A DNA stretch of 8,480 nt. It comes from CAYLLT01 sp964591605. Lineage in GTDB: Bacteria; Planctomycetota; Phycisphaerae; UBA1845; PWPN01. The stretch spans positions 1 through 8,480 of the forward strand of contig CAZQEN010000330.1 in assembly GCA_964591605.1 (NCBI GenBank), read 5' to 3'. How positions within the stretch are numbered: the first letter of the stretch is position 1; the number at the start of each line of letters is the position of its first letter. The translations under genes and the position numbers were made by a program. This document shows, piece after piece, positions 1-6,290 of the stretch. The notes beneath the pieces were generated by a model. The model saw only the letters and a list, made by a program, of their open reading frames with translations, did no database searches and was not told the origin of the DNA.

Positions 1-24
1 AAAACCGAGCATGTTACCGCTCGG
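1..24 (-). terminator. Rho-independent terminator-like hairpin, leftward
   Basis: CCGAGC (5-10) and GCTCGG (19-24) form a perfect 6-bp stem around an 8-nt loop, and positions 1-4 are AAAA. Read on the minus strand this is a GC stem followed by TTTT, running off the window edge, so the T-tract may be longer. The plus strand has no T-tract after the stem, so the direction is leftward. It lies about 280 nt beyond the stop of the minus-strand gene ending at 305 and could end that transcript, with the repeat element inside the 3' untranslated part. Confidence 0.4.
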
Positions 25-107
25 AGGGAGACAGCCTTTCATGAGGTTAGCTTGTCACGCGGCCTTCGGCCCGTGCGTTTACCTCCGGGCCGGCCCCTGG
101 CTGAGAG

Positions 108-207
108 GGCCGAAGGCCCGTCCGCGAGCCAGTCCAGGCCAACGGCCTGTCCGCAAGCCAGTTCAGGCCAACGGCCTGTCCGCGAGCCAGCCCAGGCCAA
201 CGGCCTG
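108..207. repeat. 29-bp tandem repeat, three full copies plus a degenerate part copy
   Basis: Three 29-bp units at 121-149, 150-178 and 179-207 differ only at a G/A early in the unit and at one or two bases before the conserved CAGGCCAACGGCCTG core. A degenerate half unit, GGCCGAAGGCC (108-118), precedes them, and its reverse complement GGCCTTCGGCC stands at 61-71. Each core is a palindrome GGCC-nnn-GGCC, so every unit can fold into a small hairpin. No reading frame through it looks like protein. It resembles REP-like intergenic elements; similar GGCCAACGGCC words are, to my recollection, common between planctomycete genes. Confidence 0.8.
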
Positions 208-257
208 GGTTCTGGGGTTATCCCATGTCCTCAGCCCCAACAGGGCGAGACAACATG
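191..257. repeat. Compound palindromic element at the repeat end
   Basis: CCCAGGCC (191-198) and GGCCTGGG (202-209) pair perfectly over 8 bp around a 3-nt AAC loop, extending the last repeat core. Just beyond, CATGT (224-228) pairs with ACATG (253-257) and encloses a second hairpin, GCCC (234-237) with GGGC (243-246). The series of hairpins suggests one folded intergenic element joined to the 29-bp array and not separate terminators, since no T-tract follows on either strand. The stretch 258-304 shows nothing further. Confidence 0.5.
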
Positions 258-304
258 TGTAGAACAACGAGGGAGGCGCCCCGGTCGGCATCGGCTGAGC
301 TGAT

Positions 305-1465
305 TCAGCGCTGAAAGATCGGCAGGCACTGATAAGGCGGGCTCAGCGCCAGCACCGCCATGGCCGTCGAATAGGTCTGGCCCAGCCGCCCATCGTAGGT
401 GTGCCCGTCGCGATCCCACGACCCGTCCGGGCGCTGGTGGGTGGTCAGAGTTCTGGCAAGCACTGGATAGAACGCGCGCCAGTAATCCCCGCCAAGCTGG
501 AACATGGCCTGGCTGGCGTAGAAGCACGAGTAGAAGTAGTGCTCGGTCGGAAAGATCCGCACGTTGTACTCGACGAAGGGATACCGCAGCAGAAACCGCC
601 CCGCCTGTCGTGCCCGCTCGTCTTCGTGACGCCCGGTGAGCGAAAACGAGAGAATCGCCGCCCCCGCGAGAGCCCGCGTGACATTCTGCTCCCGGACGGC
701 ATAGACGAAGGTGCCCAGCTCCGGCCGATACAGCTTCTCCACGTGCCTCAGCGCGGCGTCCACGATCTCGACCGGGACGTCGAACCCCGCGTTCCGGCAC
801 GACCGCAGAAACATCAGGTGCCAGCTCGTGACGGTCAGGTCCGCGTCATCCACTGATTCATAGCGTCGATAGCGCCAGCCGCCCTCGTAAATCGGATCGC
901 GCTTGGGTTGCGGCAGTCGCCGGTAGGCGTATCGGCACGCCTCTTCGATCGCCTCTCGAATCGGACGCACCTGCCGGCCGGGGGTCATGCCGTAGACTTC
1001 GCTGAGCAGGAGGCCCGCGATCGCATGGTTGTAGTGCGCGCTTCGCGAGGGGTTGCCCGGCACGCCGGTCTGCATCGGCGGCACCAGCGACAGCGCCCCA
1101 TCCGGCTGCTGCGTATCGAGCACGAACGTGATGACTTTGCCGAGCACCTCTCCGTAGCGCCCTTCACCCGGCACGTGCCCCCGGGCCAGGAAGGCCAGCC
1201 CGCACAGGGCCGTCACCGCCGGCTGGCCCGCGTCGAGCGACGGAAACGATCCGTCCGCCTGCTGCCGCCCGGCGAGCCACGCCAGCGCCTGATCGACACT
1301 CTCATCGACGCGCCGGGACTCCTGCGGGGTGAGCACGTCGCCCGCCGGCCGAGATGACGCGCCTCGCCCGTCTGCAGTCTGCGCCGCCGCAGTGGGCGCT
1401 CCTCCGCCGACCCCGGCGATGAAAGCCAGCAGCGAAGCGGTCGTGATGCCACCGATTCGAATCAT
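305..1465 (-). CDS. Secreted prenyltransferase/squalene-oxidase repeat protein
   Basis: A 386-residue exported protein of the alpha/alpha-barrel family related to squalene cyclases and protein prenyltransferases. Starting at the ATG at 1465 it has a clean signal peptide (MIRIGG, a hydrophobic stretch, then APTAAA before QTADG). An ATG at 1501 in the same frame would put 12 mostly polar residues ahead of this, so I prefer 1465, although the 1501 start has an AGGTGA close upstream and 1465 has no clear Shine-Dalgarno. Repeat signatures are QQADGSF (about 68-74), QQPDGAL (119-125), GGWRY (195-199) and QRPDGSW (344-350), each the QxxDGSW-type turn of the family. The end, TAMAVLALSPPYQCLPIFQR, matches the ending I recall for secreted planctomycete homologues, which makes the gene look complete. 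Substrate and activity are unknown; a catalytic terpene cyclase role is not supported, because these secreted relatives lack an assigned reaction. No partner gene is adjacent on this strand. Confidence 0.85.
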   Translation of the reverse strand: MIRIGGITTASLLAFIAGVGGGAPTAAAQTADGRGASSRPAGDVLTPQESRRVDESVDQALAWLAGRQQADGSFPSLDAGQPAVTALCGLAFLARGHVPGEGRYGEVLGKVITFVLDTQQPDGALSLVPPMQTGVPGNPSRSAHYNHAIAGLLLSEVYGMTPGRQVRPIREAIEEACRYAYRRLPQPKRDPIYEGGWRYRRYESVDDADLTVTSWHLMFLRSCRNAGFDVPVEIVDAALRHVEKLYRPELGTFVYAVREQNVTRALAGAAILSFSLTGRHEDERARQAGRFLLRYPFVEYNVRIFPTEHYFYSCFYASQAMFQLGGDYWRAFYPVLARTLTTHQRPDGSWDRDGHTYDGRLGQTYSTAMAVLALSPPYQCLPIFQR

Positions 1466-1543
1466 CAGTGAAAGGTGAGTGTACTCGCTGTCCGGCAACA
1501 TTCACCTGTCTGGGGGCCAACGGATGAAGGGCCATGCCTGTCA

Positions 1544-1571
1544 TTGACCCCTGAAGCGGGAGATGTACCAT
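1544..1571 (+). promoter_or_regulatory. Sigma70-type promoter for the 1611-3262 operon
   Basis: TTGACC (1544-1549, 5 of 6 matches to TTGACA) is followed after 16 bp by TACCAT (1566-1571, 4 of 6 matches to TATAAT). A start of transcription near 1578 would give a leader of about 33 nt with GGGAG ahead of the ATG at 1611. Inferred from sequence alone; the position relative to the gene supports it. Confidence 0.4.
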
Positions 1572-1610
1572 TCATCGAGGGCTCGAGGTCACGCTTCGGG
1601 AGATCAAACC

Positions 1611-1886
1611 ATGACAGATCAGCCATCCGCCTCCCCGTCCTTCGATCCCGAGGAACTCCGCCGGGCGTTCAAGGCCTTCAAGAAGCGGCTCAAGCTGGCG
1701 CGGCTGGAGGATGAGTCGCGGCTGGGCCACGGCGCGATGACCAAGGGCGGGCATTCCGACATCGTGGCCGTCCCGCCGCCGCAGCAGTTTCCGCGGGTGG
1801 TCTGGGACGAACTCGTCCGCCAGGGCAAGCTGCGCAGCGCGGGTCACGGTTTGTATCAACTGGCGGGCGAGAATCCGGAATCGTAG
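1611..1886 (+). CDS. Conserved-looking small hypothetical protein (91 aa)
   Basis: I cannot name a family or function. The ATG at 1611 is chosen over the frame's earlier ATG at 1563 because GGGAG stands about 7 nt upstream and the extra 16 residues look untranslated. The protein has an acidic/Pro/Ser-rich start, a strongly basic helix at about 14-36 (EELRRAFKAFKKRLKLARLE), a Gly-rich middle with GAMTKGGHSDIVAVPPP (41-57), and a C-terminal part QFPRVVWDELVRQGKLRSAG (59-78) then HGLYQL that reads like the helix and wing of a winged-helix domain. It has no signal peptide or membrane segment, so it is cytosolic; nucleic-acid binding is a guess from the basic helix. It ends 14 nt before the PrpD-type gene, in the same direction and probably on the same transcript. 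Proteins of this pattern are, as I recall, widespread hypotheticals in planctomycetes. Confidence 0.75.
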   Translation: MTDQPSASPSFDPEELRRAFKAFKKRLKLARLEDESRLGHGAMTKGGHSDIVAVPPPQQFPRVVWDELVRQGKLRSAGHGLYQLAGENPES

Positions 1887-1900
1887 GCGGGGAGATCTCC

Positions 1901-3262
1901 ATGCTGGATGCGTTGAGCCGACAGATGGTCGAGTGGCTGGGCGGATTGTCGTACGAGGCGCTGCCCGCGGCGGTGGTGCACGAGGTCAAGCGGCGGGTGC
2001 TCGACTCGTTCGGCGTGGCCATGGCCGCCTGGGACAGCGACCCGTGCCGGATTGCCCGCGAACAGGCGTGCGGCGTCACCGCGGCGGAGGGCGGGGCCAC
2101 GGTCTGGGGCACGACGCATCGCACGCCGCCCGACCTGGCGGCGTTCGCCAACGGGACGCAGGTGCGCTACCTCGACTACAACGACACCTACCTCTCACTG
2201 GAACCAGCGCATCCCAGCGACAACATCCCGGCCTGCCTGGCGGTGGCCCAGGCGTGCGGGGCGGACGGGCGGGCGCTGATCGCGGCGATTGCCGCCGCGT
2301 ACGAGATCCAGTGCCGCCTGTGCGACGCCGGCTCGATCCGGGCCCGCGGATGGGATCACGTGGTCTACGGGGCGATTTCGACCTCGGCCGCCGCGGGCTG
2401 GCTCTGGGGCCTGCGCGGGGAGCCGCTCGCCCATGCCATCGCGCTGGGCACGATCGCCAACATCGCCATGCGGCAGACGCGGGTGGGGGAGCTGTCGCAC
2501 TGGAAAGGCTGCGCGTTCGCCAACGCCGCGAGAAACGGCGTCTTTGGGGCGGACCTCGCCCGCAAGGGGATGACCGGCCCCGAGCAGATCTTTGCCGGCC
2601 CGATGGGACTGTTCAGGCAGGTGAGCGGCCCGCTCGAAGTCAGGCTGGGCGGCGGTGACGACTGGATGATCCTGCGGACCTACATCAAGTTCTGGCCGGT
2701 CGAATACCACGCCCAGAGCGCGGTGGACGCCGCTCTCCGGCTGCGGGGCAGACTCGTCGGCGGCGTCGAGCAGATCGAGCGCATCGACATCGACTCATTC
2801 GATGCGGCCGTCGATATCATCGGGTCCGAGCCCGCCAAGTGGCAGCCCACGAGCCGGGAGACGGCGGATCATTCGATGCCCTACTGCGTTGCGGCCGCCC
2901 TGACCGACGGACGCGTGACGCTTGAGTCGTTCGACGACCGGCGGATCCAGGACCCCGCGCTGCGCGGCCTGATCGCGCGGGTCTCGATGCACCGGGACGC
3001 TGAGCTGACCCGCGGCTACCCGGAGGGTATCCCCAACCGCATCCGCCTTCGGCTCCGGAACGGGACGGAGCTGGCGGAAGAGGTCCGTTTCCCCCGCGGC
3101 CACGCCCGAAACCCGATGACTGATGACGAGGTGCTTGAGAAGTTCTCCGCCCTGGCGGCCCGTCGTCTCCCGGCCCCGGCCGTGAAGAGACTGTCGCAAG
3201 AAGTCTGGCGGTTGGAATGTTCCCGGAACCTCGGAACGGTGCTGGATACGCTGGTGGTTTGA
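1901..3262 (+). CDS. prpD: MmgE/PrpD-family 2-methylcitrate dehydratase
   Basis: A 453-residue cytosolic protein of the MmgE/PrpD family, which removes water from 2-methylcitrate to give 2-methyl-cis-aconitate in the methylcitrate cycle of propionyl-CoA breakdown. Family landmarks occur in order: an N-terminal helical domain with RRVLDSFGVA (31-40), LDYNDTY (91-97), HPSDNIPA (104-111), a long central helix bundle, THW-type SHWKGCAFANAARNG (199-213), EYHAQSA (268-274), TADHSMPY (321-328) and a C-terminal GHARNPMTDDEV (400-411). SHWKG, EYHAQSA and TADHSMPY correspond closely to Bacillus MmgE. The length fits the family (about 450-485). GGGGAG lies at a good distance before ATG 1901. The presence of PrpB downstream supports the methylcitrate role, but other PrpD-family members have other or unknown substrates (for example the cis-aconitate decarboxylase branch), so the exact substrate is inferred. 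prpC is absent from the window. Confidence 0.88.
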   Translation: MLDALSRQMVEWLGGLSYEALPAAVVHEVKRRVLDSFGVAMAAWDSDPCRIAREQACGVTAAEGGATVWGTTHRTPPDLAAFANGTQVRYLDYNDTYLSLEPAHPSDNIPACLAVAQACGADGRALIAAIAAAYEIQCRLCDAGSIRARGWDHVVYGAISTSAAAGWLWGLRGEPLAHAIALGTIANIAMRQTRVGELSHWKGCAFANAARNGVFGADLARKGMTGPEQIFAGPMGLFRQVSGPLEVRLGGGDDWMILRTYIKFWPVEYHAQSAVDAALRLRGRLVGGVEQIERIDIDSFDAAVDIIGSEPAKWQPTSRETADHSMPYCVAAALTDGRVTLESFDDRRIQDPALRGLIARVSMHRDAELTRGYPEGIPNRIRLRLRNGTELAEEVRFPRGHARNPMTDDEVLEKFSALAARRLPAPAVKRLSQEVWRLECSRNLGTVLDTLVV

Positions 3263-3386
3263 GGGCGGCATAGCTCTCCCGCCAGCTTGCCAGACGAACG
3301 GAAATCTGGGATGCTGTAATCCTGCAGGACGTTCGCCGATGGAAAGTGATGGGCCGGCGAGGCGGAGTGATCAGGGTACGTGCCTT

Positions 3387-3740
3387 ATGCCCAAGAAGCC
3401 TCGCTTACCATTTCGACTCAACGGCTCGATTATTCTTCTGACCGACAGCGATTGGCTGACCGTCTTCGGTGCCCTCCTGAATGACACCCAGCAGGAAAGC
3501 CGCCAACTGGCCCAGCGCCTGCTGGCCCGCAGCAAGCAGGGGCGGCAGATCCGGCTGGCGCGGCTGATCCGCGACGCCAAGCCGACGCTCAGGGAGATGG
3601 AGCGGCGGCTGAAGGTGAGCCGCCGGACAGTATTCCGCTACCTGAACGGGCTGGAGGAGCAGGGCATGCGGCTCGAGCTGAACCACCGGCACGGCTACGA
3701 GTTGGAGGCGGTGCCTCGCCGCTTCAAGCGGGTGCTCTGA
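3387..3740 (+). CDS. Small winged-HTH DNA-binding protein
   Basis: A 117-residue basic protein. The C-terminal half has a DeoR/HTH_11-type winged helix: TLREMERRLKVSRRTVFRYL (67-86) contains the turn and recognition helix, and NGLEEQGMRLELNHRHGYEL (87-106) the wing. The first 60 residues are not recognised. There is no effector-binding domain such as the sugar-phosphate sensor of DeoR proteins or the WYL domain, so it may bind DNA constitutively or form part of a larger complex. Start choice: the ATG at 3387 begins MPKKPRLPFR; an ATG at 3339 in frame would add 16 residues with little character. Neither has a strong Shine-Dalgarno (AGGG about 10 nt before 3387). It lies between the prpD-type gene (124 bp upstream) and prpB (105 bp downstream), all on the plus strand, which suggests a local regulator of methylcitrate genes; this is inference from position. 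Confidence 0.72.
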   Translation: MPKKPRLPFRLNGSIILLTDSDWLTVFGALLNDTQQESRQLAQRLLARSKQGRQIRLARLIRDAKPTLREMERRLKVSRRTVFRYLNGLEEQGMRLELNHRHGYELEAVPRRFKRVL

Positions 3741-3785
3741 CCGGGCCGCGCCGGTTGCCGGGGTTTCCCCATGGGTCTCGACCGC

Positions 3786-3813
3786 TCCACATCGAAGCGA
3801 GTCGCTATAGAAT
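3786..3813 (+). promoter_or_regulatory. Sigma70-type promoter for prpB
   Basis: TCCACA (3786-3791, 4 of 6 matches to TTGACA), a 16-bp spacer and TAGAAT (3808-3813, 5 of 6 matches to TATAAT; it overlaps TATAGA at 3806-3811). The leader to the ATG at 3846 would be about 25 nt. It implies that prpB can be transcribed separately from the HTH gene. No perfect operator palindrome is evident around it. Confidence 0.38.
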
Positions 3814-3834
3814 CTGCCACGTGAGACTGGATGC

Positions 3835-3840
3835 GAGGTG
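3835..3840 (+). promoter_or_regulatory. Ribosome binding site that fixes the prpB start
   Basis: GAGGTG stands 5 nt before the ATG at 3846. It lies inside the reading frame that would begin at the ATG at 3831, so the later ATG is the better start and the first five residues of the longer frame (MRGAA) are probably not translated. Confidence 0.6.
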
Positions 3841-3845
3841 CCGCG

Positions 3846-4691
3846 ATGGGCATGGGGCGGATTCTGCGCGAACGTCTGGCTGATGCATCGAAAGGGCCGA
3901 TCCTGCTGCCCGGGGCGTATAACGCTCTGACGGCTCGGGCGATCCAACGCGCGGGATTCGAGGGGGTCTACGTGTCGGGCGCGGGGCTGGCCAACTGCGT
4001 GCATGGCCTGCCGGACGTCGGGCTCACCACGTTGACCGAGGCCGTCCAGCACGCGAGCGTGATCGCGCGGGCCGTCGGCGTTCCGGTGATCAGCGATGCG
4101 GATACGGGCTTCGGCGAGGCGATCAACGTCGCTCGGACGGTCGAGCTGTTTGCGGCCGCCGGTGTGGCCGGGATTCATATCGAAGACCAGGTGTTGCCCA
4201 AGCGCTGCGGGCATCTGCCGGGCAAGGAGCTGATTTCGCCTGAACAGATGTGCGAGAAGATCCGGGCGGGCGTGGCGGCGCGGGCGGGCGGCGAGCTCGT
4301 CCTCATCGCGCGGGTGGACTCTCGGGCGGTCAGCGGCCTGCCGGATGCGATCGACCGGGCCCGGACCTATGTCGATGCCGGGGCGGATGCGATCTTCCCG
4401 GAGGCACTAACCTCTGAGGACGAGTTTGCCCAGTTCGCCGCGCAGGTGCCGGTGCCGCTGCTGGCGAACATGACCGAGTTCGGCCAATCCCCCCTGATCC
4501 CGGCGGCGCGCCTGGGAGAGATGGGCTACCGGATGATCATTTACCCGATGACACTCGTGCGCGTGTCGATGAAGGCGGTCGAGAACCTGCTGGCCGACCT
4601 CCGGTGCGAGGGCACGCAAACCGCCTGGCTCGACCGCATGCAGACGCGGGCCGAGTTGTACGATCTGCTGGGCTATCAGGCGCCGGGTTGA
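3846..4691 (+). CDS. prpB: Methylisocitrate lyase (PrpB), isocitrate lyase/PEP mutase superfamily
   Basis: Splits 2-methylisocitrate into pyruvate and succinate, the last step of the methylcitrate cycle; cytosolic, Mg-dependent. The 281-residue protein has the expected motifs of the (beta/alpha)8 fold: YVSGAG (42-47), the metal-binding ISDADTGFG (82-90; Asp84 and Asp86 match the Asp pair of E. coli PrpB), HIEDQ (111-115), the catalytic loop KRCGHLPGKEL (119-129) with Cys121, FPEALTSEDEF (184-194) and PLLANMTEFG (204-213). KRCGH with the following GK is the signature that separates lyases of this group from PEP mutases and oxaloacetate decarboxylases. The C-terminal MQTRAELYDLLGY matches PrpB/MmgF, but the chain stops soon after Tyr, omitting some 15-20 residues of tail found in E. 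coli and Bacillus enzymes. Start chosen from the GAGGTG at 3835. Its stop lies 9 bp from the stop of the opposing gene. Confidence 0.92.
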   Translation: MGMGRILRERLADASKGPILLPGAYNALTARAIQRAGFEGVYVSGAGLANCVHGLPDVGLTTLTEAVQHASVIARAVGVPVISDADTGFGEAINVARTVELFAAAGVAGIHIEDQVLPKRCGHLPGKELISPEQMCEKIRAGVAARAGGELVLIARVDSRAVSGLPDAIDRARTYVDAGADAIFPEALTSEDEFAQFAAQVPVPLLANMTEFGQSPLIPAARLGEMGYRMIIYPMTLVRVSMKAVENLLADLRCEGTQTAWLDRMQTRAELYDLLGYQAPG

Positions 4692-4700
4692 CTTGCTGCA

Positions 4701-6185
4701 TCACTCCGCGCTTCCGGTGCGTGTCACCCGGATCTCATCGAGGCCGATCACGTCGTTGCCTGAAACGGTCAGCGTGATCTGTTTCCCCTGACTGTTCACA
4801 GAGCCGAGATGCGTGAAGGGAACCGCGTGTTCCTGCACTTTTTTGGCGGGATCGCGCGGCTGGGGCGGAATGGCCTTCATCTCGCCGCCTGTGAGGCCGG
4901 CCCGGATCTGTCCTTCGATGAGGTGCAGGACGGGCTTGAGCTCGACCTGATAGCGGCCGTCCTCGGCGACGGGGATCGTGATCTCGACCTCGCGGCCGGC
5001 GGTCCTGATTTCGAGGTAGCCGCCGTTGGTGTAGCCGGCGTGGAGCTCGGTGGCGACGGCCCGGGCGGCGATGCCCTTCGCGCGGAGCGGGGCTTCGAAC
5101 TCCGTCGTGTCGACCTCGCCGATGAAGCTGCGGGTGGGCGCGGGCTGGCGCTCGAGCGGATAATTGTCCTTCGGGAGCGGCTCGCGCTGTCCGATGGGCC
5201 GGCGCTGGTACCAGAAGGCGACGCTGGAGTAATCGTTGACCACGTCCGCGGGGAAGAGATGCTCGAACGTGACGCGAATGCTCTTCTTGAAGTGGATCGG
5301 ATCGACAATATGCCAGCGGTAGAGGGCGGCGTAGAGACCGTTGTCCGCGGTGCGCTTCTCGAGCAGCGGGGCGCCGTAGTACGGGTAGCTGAACGCCTCG
5401 CGGTAGCCCCAGGCGTTGCAGAAGTAGTCCTCGGTGCCGGTGCCGTAGAGGCGGGGCTTCTCATCGTCGTCGATGAAGATCATGTCGTCGCCTTCGAACC
5501 AGTTCTCCCCGCGCTGGCTGTCGACGAACAGAACGCAGCCCACGTATTGCCCCTCTCCGCGCGTGTCGAGGACGACGTAGTTGTCCCGGCCGGTGACGTT
5601 GCCGGTGGCCGGCTGCCCGCGGACGCTGCGGTCGCGGCGGAAGACAGCGTGGAAGAGGCCCTCACTGGCGTCGATGGGGCCCAGTTCATAGTCAATCTGA
5701 TAGTAGAAGCGCCGGACGCTGCGCGGGCCCGCGTTGTAGAGCTCGATGCGGGCATGTTTGTGGAAGGGCATCGGCCAGTAGCAATTGAGGGCCGACGGGT
5801 GCTGGCCGACCGAGATGGGGGCCGACTGAACGGGATAGCGCCGGCAGTGCCCCATGGCGAAGAAGTCGCCCAGCGGGACCTCGACGGACGGCACCGGGGA
5901 TTTCTCCCAGTACATCCGGACGATCAGGTCGCGCCAGAGCTGCGTGTGACCCGGAAAGATGGAGACGGTCATCCACAGGTGCCGGACGCACCCCGGCCCG
6001 TCGGTATCGAGGAGAACCTGGGCCACGCCGGGCTCGAGGCTCATGAGCGAATCGACGTTGCCGCCGGTCTTGTCGTAGCTGGAGGCGCGGTGCGAGCTGC
6101 GTTCCTGAATGCGTGAAATCCAGTCGATCGGGCCGGCGGCGGCGGGGAGGGCGGACAGGAGGAGGACGAAAGCCATGCGGTTCAT
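4701..6185 (-). CDS. Secreted DUF2961 / glycoside hydrolase family 172 protein
   Basis: A 494-residue exported protein of the DUF2961 family, now GH172, whose characterised members act on alpha-fructofuranosides (difructose dianhydride I) and on D-arabinofuranosides. A short signal peptide MNRMAFVLLLSALPAAAG precedes PIDWISRI, the usual beginning of the mature family domain. RASSYDKTGGNVDS (33-46), GPGCVRHLWMTV (63-74), GDDMIFIDDDEKPRLYGTGT (232-251) leading into EDYF, and AFSYPYYGAPLL (263-274) are typical blocks; the Glu of GTEDYF is a candidate active-site carboxylate, though I cannot assign the pair firmly. After about residue 355 comes an extra beta-rich module (LHAGYTNGGYLEIRTAG and later ITLTVSGNDVIGLDEIRVT) resembling a carbohydrate-binding or galactose-binding-like sandwich. 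The ATG at 6185 is preferred over GTG 6191 because GGAG lies 5 nt before it. The glycan substrate is unknown. It follows the lipoprotein gene by 105 bp but has its own promoter. Confidence 0.9.
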   Translation of the reverse strand: MNRMAFVLLLSALPAAAGPIDWISRIQERSSHRASSYDKTGGNVDSLMSLEPGVAQVLLDTDGPGCVRHLWMTVSIFPGHTQLWRDLIVRMYWEKSPVPSVEVPLGDFFAMGHCRRYPVQSAPISVGQHPSALNCYWPMPFHKHARIELYNAGPRSVRRFYYQIDYELGPIDASEGLFHAVFRRDRSVRGQPATGNVTGRDNYVVLDTRGEGQYVGCVLFVDSQRGENWFEGDDMIFIDDDEKPRLYGTGTEDYFCNAWGYREAFSYPYYGAPLLEKRTADNGLYAALYRWHIVDPIHFKKSIRVTFEHLFPADVVNDYSSVAFWYQRRPIGQREPLPKDNYPLERQPAPTRSFIGEVDTTEFEAPLRAKGIAARAVATELHAGYTNGGYLEIRTAGREVEITIPVAEDGRYQVELKPVLHLIEGQIRAGLTGGEMKAIPPQPRDPAKKVQEHAVPFTHLGSVNSQGKQITLTVSGNDVIGLDEIRVTRTGSAE

Positions 6186-6190
6186 GGGCA

Positions 6191-6194
6191 CTCC
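6191..6194 (-). promoter_or_regulatory. Ribosome binding site deciding the GH172 start
   Basis: On the minus strand GGAG (6194 to 6191) is followed by 5 nt and then ATG at 6185. The same frame has a GTG at 6191-6189 that would overlap the GGAG, so the ATG is favoured. The difference is two residues. Confidence 0.5.
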
Positions 6195-6222
6195 GCGGGT
6201 TGGGAATCATGCTGGCGAGGGC

Positions 6223-6251
6223 ATTGTGGGACGGGAAATCAGGAGAGTCAA
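6223..6251 (-). promoter_or_regulatory. Sigma70-type promoter for the GH172 gene
   Basis: On the minus strand TTGACT (6251-6246, 5 of 6 matches) is separated by exactly 17 bp from CACAAT (6228-6223, 4 of 6 matches). Transcription would begin near 6216, giving a leader of about 30 nt before the ATG at 6185. This is the best-spaced promoter in the window and indicates that the gene need not depend on read-through from the lipoprotein gene. Confidence 0.5.
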
Positions 6252-6290
6252 CGCGGCCGGCCCGATCGCGGTGGATCGTTTGAGCGACGA

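Noticed and set aside
108..209. CRISPR-like array
   Set aside because: The 29-bp units are adjacent with no unique spacers, there are only three, and no cas gene is present; it is a tandem palindromic repeat.
11..303. Two overlapping plus-strand frames across the 29-bp repeat
   Set aside because: The translations merely repeat the DNA array (Gln-Ala-Asn-Gly-Leu type phrases) and have no ribosome site.
305..314. 10-bp palindrome TCAGCGCTGA at the end of the secreted repeat protein gene
   Set aside because: It contains the stop codon and last codons, has no loop or T-tract, and is probably a chance palindrome.
3264..3283. Hairpin GGCGG/CCGCC directly after the prpD-type gene
   Set aside because: The stem has only 5 bp with a 10-nt loop and no T-tract; not enough to call a terminator.
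3831..3845. Earlier prpB start at ATG 3831
   Set aside because: It has no ribosome site of its own and contains the GAGGTG that serves the ATG at 3846.
3405..4214. Minus-strand open frame of 269 codons across the HTH gene and prpB
   Set aside because: It spans two well-supported plus-strand genes and the gap between them, and has no family motifs; it is an antisense shadow in GC-rich DNA.
4809..6116. Long plus-strand open frame (435 codons) opposite the GH172 gene
   Set aside because: It is rich in Asp, Glu, Val, Ala and Gly, lacks recognisable motifs and mirrors the minus-strand gene, whose DUF2961 motifs, signal peptide, ribosome site and promoter are clear.
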